A stretch of DNA of 24,975 bases, from the NCBI GenBank assembly GCA_964626415.1, contig CAZVFH010000008.1, positions 1 through 24,975 of the forward strand. The letters are read 5' to 3'. Shown piece by piece: positions 20,998 to 24,975 of this stretch. How positions within the stretch are numbered: position 1 is the first letter of the stretch; every line of letters begins with the position of its first letter. This DNA is from CAZVFH01 sp964626415 (GTDB taxonomy: Bacteria > Patescibacteriota > UBA1384 > XYA2-FULL-43-10 > CAINNR01). The notes under the pieces are model-generated. The model saw only the letters and a program-made list of their open reading frames with translations, searched no databases and had not been told where the DNA came from. A program made the translations under genes and the position numbers.

Positions 20998-22347
20998 ATG
21001 AGACATCTCATCGTTGCCGTTCTGCTGGTGGGGTTGGGTCTTTCCGTCGCATCCGCAGGTCCGGGGACCCTGCGGGAGTACACGTTGTACAAGTGGTACG
21101 GCGACGCCTCGATGAACATCGAGGCGGAGCTGGCTATGAAGGGGGTACCGGAGGTGCTGTGGGGGGTTGACTACAAGGGGAACAGATGTTCGTTCCCAGT
21201 CCGCCAGGCATGGAGCGAGTGTTCCGAGCTGGGTGGACGGGCGAAGTACCCGGAGGCACTGAAGCTGGTCAAGAACTGGAATCAGCTGTCTCCGCATCAG
21301 CGTTCCGATTTGGTGGCCAAGGTCTATGAGACGTATCAGGACCTTGACCTCGAATGCCAGTATGTCGACAAGATCCTTCGGATCATTGACGAGAAAGCTG
21401 GCACTCCCGGTCCCACCGGTCCGCAAGGACTACAGGGTGAGAAGGGGGACAAGGGCGACAAGGGTGACATTGGCACGACCGGTGCCAACGGCGCCGATGG
21501 TGCGACTGGTCCTGCTGGACCGGCTGGCGCTAACGCAATTCAGGGGGCGATCTGCCAGTATCAGGTCGTGAAGGTGACTTCCGACCAGAAGCAGACCGTC
21601 ATCCAGAGTGGTCAGATCAACGAGACCGCGATCACTACTGGCGACAACAGCCCGATCGGTCTGGGCGGGGCATCGATCGCCAATTCCGTAGCGCTGGCTC
21701 AGATCGGACCGATCGTTGCCATAGGTGGGCAGACCGGCGTCATTGTTCAGATCCGCTGGAAGGATCCGGGCGCTGACTGGACACCATGGTATGTTCTGAA
21801 TGGCCGCGACGGCAGGGACGCGCCGGCTCCAGAGCGGATTGAAGTAGCTCCGATCTCGGCGCCACCGACTCCGCCAGCAGCCGAGCGGAAAGAGGAGGTT
21901 TCGGCACTGTGTGCGTCGGTTACCTCCCCTGCACTCCCAACAGCTGTCGCTTCGACAGAACAGACCGAGGAAGTCGAAGTCGTCGCTCCAATCACACAGA
22001 CAACGACCCAGAAGCCGAGATCAAAGCAAACGGCCTTGACTACCGGAACATTGTCGCCTATCGGTCAGGGCGGCACGGCGCAGAGCGATTCTGCTGCCAA
22101 GGCCGCCGTCGGCCCCGTAACTTCCACTGGAGGGCAGGCGAGCGTTGCGAATAGCATCGTCATCAACAACGCGCCAGCCCTCCCCTCTGCCGCTCTTCCT
22201 GCCACTGGCGGGATCAGCTGGCGAGGGACGACCACCACTTCCACCGCCCCCGTCGGTGGTGGAATGATCGGCGGGATGGAGTGGTTCATCCAGCCTGGCA
22301 CATGTGCGCCAGGTGGGACGCCACCACCCCAGCCGATGCCTCGGTGA
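20998..22347 (+). CDS. Secreted collagen-like protein, GC-rich
   Basis: 449 residues. The signal peptide is MRHLIVAVLLVGLGLSVASA. An N-terminal domain (to about 134) has two Cys and ends CQYVDKILRIIDEKA. Residues 135-179 are 15 uninterrupted Gly-X-Y triplets (GPTGPQGLQGEKGDKGDKGD ... GPAGPAGAN), a short collagen-like rod. A repeated motif follows: TTGDNSPIGLGG..A...GP..A.GGQ (about 213-248) and TTGTLSPIGQGG..A...GP....GGQ (about 346-385), separated by a Pro/Ala/Glu linker. The C-terminus is Gly/Pro-rich. Its base composition is strikingly GC-rich against an AT-rich genome, which suggests transfer or different selection. The start is ATG 20998 behind gaggag. It is probably a surface or extracellular fibre component. 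Confidence 0.85.
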   Translation: MRHLIVAVLLVGLGLSVASAGPGTLREYTLYKWYGDASMNIEAELAMKGVPEVLWGVDYKGNRCSFPVRQAWSECSELGGRAKYPEALKLVKNWNQLSPHQRSDLVAKVYETYQDLDLECQYVDKILRIIDEKAGTPGPTGPQGLQGEKGDKGDKGDIGTTGANGADGATGPAGPAGANAIQGAICQYQVVKVTSDQKQTVIQSGQINETAITTGDNSPIGLGGASIANSVALAQIGPIVAIGGQTGVIVQIRWKDPGADWTPWYVLNGRDGRDAPAPERIEVAPISAPPTPPAAERKEEVSALCASVTSPALPTAVASTEQTEEVEVVAPITQTTTQKPRSKQTALTTGTLSPIGQGGTAQSDSAAKAAVGPVTSTGGQASVANSIVINNAPALPSAALPATGGISWRGTTTTSTAPVGGGMIGGMEWFIQPGTCAPGGTPPPQPMPR

Positions 22348-22365
22348 TTCACGTTTCACGATTTG

Positions 22366-22393
22366 CCCGCCTGCCGGTTTCACGGCAGGCGGG
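22366..22393 (+). terminator. Terminator of the secreted-protein operon
   Basis: An 11-bp perfect stem, cccgcctgccg / cggcaggcggg, loop gtttca, then ggtttct, 18 bp after the stop. Confidence 0.75.
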
Positions 22394-22414
22394 GGTTTCT
22401 CTAAAAAGATAAAC

Positions 22415-22455
22415 TAGTTAAAAGCGAAAAGCCAAAAACTAAAAGTCGAAGGAAA
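22415..22455. repeat. Heptamer array before the surface-protein gene
   Basis: agttaaaagcgaaaagcc, aaaaact, aaaagtcgaaggaaatg: a diverged copy of 16112-16152 and of ileS 3441-3481. Confidence 0.7.
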
Positions 22456-22510
22456 TGTTATCTTTTTGGAAGAAGCGAAAAGCACGCTTCCACCAAAGGC
22501 GGACAAGAAA

Positions 22511-22612
22511 GCTTGGACTCCACGAATTTGGAGTACAAGCTTTAGCTTGCTTACAGAAACAACCTAAAGGTTGGACTTCGACATACGGAGTTCAAGCTTT
22601 AGCTTGTTTATT
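22511..22612. repeat. AAGCTTTAGCTT-type repeat cluster
   Basis: Modules gcttggactcc, ggagtacaagctttagcttg, cagaaacaacctaaaggttg and ggagttcaagctttagcttg. The third includes the 23-bp inverted identity with 17786-17808. The cluster ends just before the aaggag of the next gene. Confidence 0.85.
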
Positions 22613-22625
22613 TAAAAGGAGAATT

Positions 22626-24668
22626 ATGGTAAATTTTTGGAAATTTATTAAAACCTGCAAGCCGAAAGCCAAATCGGTATTTTCGATTTTGGCGATCGCT
22701 TCAGTTGTTTCGCTTTCGATTTTTTCAACCTTAAAATTGGGTGCAACTGCGCCGAGGTTTAATTTTATGCAAAATGATTATGAGCTTTTGCGTGGCGCAA
22801 ATTTGACAAAAGGGGAGAGTGTTTGGAAGGATCCAGTTGCCGGAAATGTTGGCGATACTTTTCAAGCAATTGTCTATTATCACAACGGTATGATTGACAC
22901 AGTTGCTGAAAATACCAAAATCAAAGTTACTCTTCCAAAAGAAACCACAAACAAATCAGCAAAACTTTCGATTTCGCTTTCAGCTGACAACGCCGCAACT
23001 ATTACCGATACAATCGTAAATGGCAAAATTGTTGGCGCATCAGGCCTAACAATTAATCTTGACAACAACGCCGATCTGGCTTTGGTCCCCGGCTCAGTTA
23101 AGTGGTATCCTGATCAACTTCAAAACACTGATCTTGCCGTTTCGTTGCCTTATTCGCAGACAGGTGACGAGATCACCACAACTGGTGTAAATATCGGTAA
23201 TATTGCTGGTTGCTGGGAGTATGCCGGCTACTTGGTTTTCAATATCAAATCAACAGCAAAACCGGCTTTAACTCCGATTTTATCTGTTGACAAAACTGTC
23301 CGCAATATCTCGACAAAAGAGATCGCATATACTGATTTAACAAAGGCACACGCGAATGAAATCGCCGAGTTTAAAATTGAAGTTACAGACAATGGTCAGA
23401 CAAATTTGGAGAATGTTATCTTAAAAGATCAATTGCCAGCCGAGCTTTCGTATGTTTCAAATTCGATGGTAATGAATAAAGATAACCAGCCGCAAAATTT
23501 AACTGATGCGGTTGCAAATCAGATTTTCACAACTGGTTGGAATTCGGGCACTTTGAACATCAATAAAAAAATTACTTTAATATTTTCCACTAAAGCGCCA
23601 TCGGCGATTTGGAGCGAAAAAACCGTTACCAATACTTTTACAGCAACTTCCGGCGCGCTTTCCAAATCCGACACTGCCAAAGTTACGCTTGTTCCGGAAA
23701 TTTCAAGTATCGTTCAACATAAAACAGCGAAAAATTTGACAAGCGGAAAAGATGCGATTGTTCAAAATATCAACGGCAAAAATATTCAAACCGTTTCAGC
23801 TGTTGCCGGTGACGAAATAAAATATACTCTTTCAACTTCAAATTCGGTTGCAAATACGGTTGCCGGGAATTATGTTATCGAGGATGGAATTACTGACATT
23901 CTCGAATATGCTGATGTAATTTCAATCTCCGATGGCGGAAGCGTTGTTGCTGGAACTTCCGGAAACGATGCCATGCTTGTTCGTTGGCCGGCTGTTTCGA
24001 TTGCATATAATCAGCCGATTACACGCACATTTTCTGTAAAAGTCAAAAATCCACTTCCAACGAATCCGCAAAACGGCTACCATTTTGATTACCAGATGTA
24101 CAATGTTTATGGCGACGAGGTTATTGTTACAATTTCAAAACCAGCACCACTGACTCCGATACTAAACATTGACAAACTTGTGCGAAATGTTACAACCTCA
24201 GAAATTACATTTGTCAAAAGCAACAAAGCGACTGTTGGCGACACAATCGAATATTTAATTAATTTCGGAAATTCGGGAGTCGGTGTTGCTAAAAATGTTC
24301 GCATAGTTGATGTTTTGCCTGCCGGGTTAAAGTATATTTCAGGCACTGGCGTGCTTTCAATCTCCGGTGGAGCAGAAGGCAAGTTAACTGATGATATTAT
24401 TGCTTCCGGCGTAATTATTACTGAAATTCCAGCCGGACAATCCGGATATATCAAGTTGAGTGCTGTTTCTACATCAGCGATTAAAAATAAAACTGTTTTA
24501 ACCAATACCTCGGTTCTGTCTATGGGCGAATTAAAGATGAATTCCTCTGCTTCTACAGAATTCAGTGTTAAAACAACTTTGCCAAAAACAGGATCTGATC
24601 TTGCAGTAATTGTTGCAATTGCCGGTCTGTTATTTATTCCATTGGCTTATAGGGTAACAAAGTTTTAA
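22626..24668 (+). CDS. LPXTG-anchored surface protein with DUF11-like repeats
   Basis: 680 residues. A signal peptide (basic KFIKTCKPKAK, then SVFSILAIASVVSLSIFSTL) leads to a long Thr/Ser/Asn-rich beta ectodomain. Two related modules begin PILSVDKTVRNISTKEI (about 216) and PILNIDKLVRNVTTSEI (about 509). Each continues with DUF11-type text (FKIEVTDNGQTNLENVILKD and IEYLINFGNSGVGVAKNVRI). The C-terminus has LPKTG (652-656), a hydrophobic stretch (VIVAIAGLLFIPLAY) and the basic tail RVTKF, a complete sortase signal. The protein should be linked to the cell wall or surface. No sortase gene is in the window. The start is ATG 22626 behind aaggag (6 nt); the frame is open further upstream but only through repeats. 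Confidence 0.9.
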   Translation: MVNFWKFIKTCKPKAKSVFSILAIASVVSLSIFSTLKLGATAPRFNFMQNDYELLRGANLTKGESVWKDPVAGNVGDTFQAIVYYHNGMIDTVAENTKIKVTLPKETTNKSAKLSISLSADNAATITDTIVNGKIVGASGLTINLDNNADLALVPGSVKWYPDQLQNTDLAVSLPYSQTGDEITTTGVNIGNIAGCWEYAGYLVFNIKSTAKPALTPILSVDKTVRNISTKEIAYTDLTKAHANEIAEFKIEVTDNGQTNLENVILKDQLPAELSYVSNSMVMNKDNQPQNLTDAVANQIFTTGWNSGTLNINKKITLIFSTKAPSAIWSEKTVTNTFTATSGALSKSDTAKVTLVPEISSIVQHKTAKNLTSGKDAIVQNINGKNIQTVSAVAGDEIKYTLSTSNSVANTVAGNYVIEDGITDILEYADVISISDGGSVVAGTSGNDAMLVRWPAVSIAYNQPITRTFSVKVKNPLPTNPQNGYHFDYQMYNVYGDEVIVTISKPAPLTPILNIDKLVRNVTTSEITFVKSNKATVGDTIEYLINFGNSGVGVAKNVRIVDVLPAGLKYISGTGVLSISGGAEGKLTDDIIASGVIITEIPAGQSGYIKLSAVSTSAIKNKTVLTNTSVLSMGELKMNSSASTEFSVKTTLPKTGSDLAVIVAIAGLLFIPLAYRVTKF

Positions 24669-24684
24669 CTTTGCCCCACAAGCA

Positions 24685-24732
24685 TATACGAAAAAATCCC
24701 CCAAGAGAAATCAAAGGGGATTTTTTCGTATA
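24685..24732 (+). terminator. Strong intrinsic terminator after the surface protein
   Basis: A perfect 17-bp stem, tatacgaaaaaatcccc / ggggattttttcgtata, with a 14-nt loop. The T6/A6 runs are inside the arms, so it can act on both strands. Confidence 0.85.
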
Positions 24733-24756
24733 ACATTATACAAATAAATTTTTCCC

Positions 24757-24786
24757 AGTAAAATGCGTCGATCGACGCATTTTACT
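24757..24786. repeat. Perfect 30-bp palindrome, GTCGATCGAC centre
   Basis: Arms 24757-24771 and 24772-24786 are exact reverse complements without spacer. The centre gcgtcgatcgacgc is shared with the palindrome at 24831-24860; the outer arms differ. Confidence 0.9.
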
Positions 24787-24830
24787 TGGTGATTTAAGCA
24801 CAAGGAAATATTATTGAGAGTAAATTTACC

Positions 24831-24860
24831 AGCGATTTGCGTCGATCGACGCAAATCGCT
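24831..24860. repeat. Perfect 30-bp palindrome, GTCGATCGAC centre
   Basis: Arms 24831-24845 and 24846-24860 are exact reverse complements, 44 bp after the previous palindrome and 16 bp before a strong promoter. Confidence 0.9.
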
Positions 24861-24876
24861 AGTTTGATTTTTCCTC

Positions 24877-24905
24877 TTGACAAATTAATTGATTAATGCT
24901 ATAAT
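24877..24905 (+). promoter_or_regulatory. Consensus sigma-70 promoter at the window end
   Basis: TTGACA (24877-24882), a 17-bp spacer ending TGC, TATAAT (24900-24905). Transcription should begin near 24912. Confidence 0.85.
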
Positions 24906-24911
24906 GTAATC

Positions 24912-24975
24912 ACTGCGAAAGGCCTAAATTCACCCCCCAAATGCAATTTTTTGGCAGAGCATATTTGCTCTTTTT
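24912..24975 (+). ncRNA. Short leader or small RNA ending in a hairpin plus T run
   Basis: From the predicted start, about 64 nt run to agagca (24956-24961), loop tatt, tgctct (24966-24971) and T residues to the window edge. An inner ccaaa/ttgg pairing is possible upstream. It may be an attenuator of the next gene or a small RNA; the window ends too early to decide. Confidence 0.45.

Noticed and set aside
20860..21426. Minus-strand ORF of 188 codons
   Set aside because: It is the shadow of the GC-rich collagen-like gene and has no ribosome binding site or recognisable domain.
22195..22215. LPATG in the collagen-like protein as a sortase signal
   Set aside because: It is not followed by a hydrophobic span or basic tail and lies about 50 residues from the end in a Gly/Pro-rich tail.
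22455..22625. 57-codon N-terminal extension of the LPXTG protein
   Set aside because: It is a reading of the AAGCTTTAGCTT repeats. A clear aaggag and a complete signal peptide begin at ATG 22626.
1..24975. CRISPR array
   Set aside because: The repeats are degenerate heptamers or palindromes, without regular repeats separated by unique spacers; no cas genes.
1..24975. tRNA, rRNA, tmRNA or RNase P RNA genes
   Set aside because: I looked for T-loop, CCA-end and RNase P/tmRNA core motifs, especially in the GC-rich parts, and saw none. A covariance search would be needed for certainty.
1..24975. UGA recoding (as in some candidate phyla)
   Set aside because: TGA terminates rnhA, topA and both secreted genes at the expected ends, and conserved Trp positions use TGG.

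Overview
The window is an AT-rich bacterial scaffold with compact, mostly co-directional housekeeping genes. TGA is used as a stop (rnhA, topA and both secreted-protein genes end in it), so the ordinary bacterial code applies. Several traits fit a Candidate Phyla Radiation (Patescibacteria) genome: a very small Mfd-like translocase, a four-helix-bundle (S23-type) gene, IleRS of the long form, no rplA after rplK, an LPXTG-anchored DUF11-like surface protein, and dense A-rich heptamer repeats. The assignment is inference; no 16S rRNA gene is present.

Layout. 1-2520: trpS, a pseudopilin, rnhA and a DUF167 gene. The 100-N gap in rnhA is bridgeable, because the same 55 bp lie on both sides. 2598-8673: ileS, rodA (cut by a second 100-N gap), rplU-secE-nusG-rplK, then a terminator. 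8678-17725: a mini-Mfd, one minus-strand orphan, dprA, topA, the four-helix-bundle gene, recR, a small Cys-containing protein and cysS. 17720-18390: a repeat cluster and a GC-rich minus-strand unit with a perfect-consensus promoter, a strongly folded leader and a doubtful ORF. 18492-19529: a tRNA-dihydrouridine synthase. 19660-22400: a promoter with an attenuator-like hairpin, a structured leader, and two secreted-protein genes, the second GC-rich and collagen-like. 22626-24668: an LPXTG surface protein. 24757-24975: two palindromes, a strong promoter and a short transcript ending at the window edge.

Two layers of structure are not explained by genes. First, short repeats (A-rich heptamer arrays, palindromic elements such as the gtcattcccgcgaaggcggg type, and AAGCTTTAGCTT modules) lie between genes and also, in frame, inside trpS, ileS, cysS and dus, where they add low-complexity insertions to essential enzymes. 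This resembles the Rickettsia palindromic elements in principle. Second, five perfect spacer-free palindromes of 30-44 bp sit between or after genes. Their arms differ from site to site, and four of the five share a CGATCG centre. The most likely undescribed elements are these palindromes, the GC-rich structured minus-strand transcript at 17.87-18.39 kb, and a paired hairpin repeat upstream of trpS and topA whose stems differ by compensatory changes.

Several genes without a Shine-Dalgarno (ileS, cysS, dus, perhaps dprA) have a -10-like hexamer 6-7 nt before the ATG, which suggests leaderless mRNAs. Others (nusG, rplK, topA, the secreted genes) have clear ribosome binding sites.
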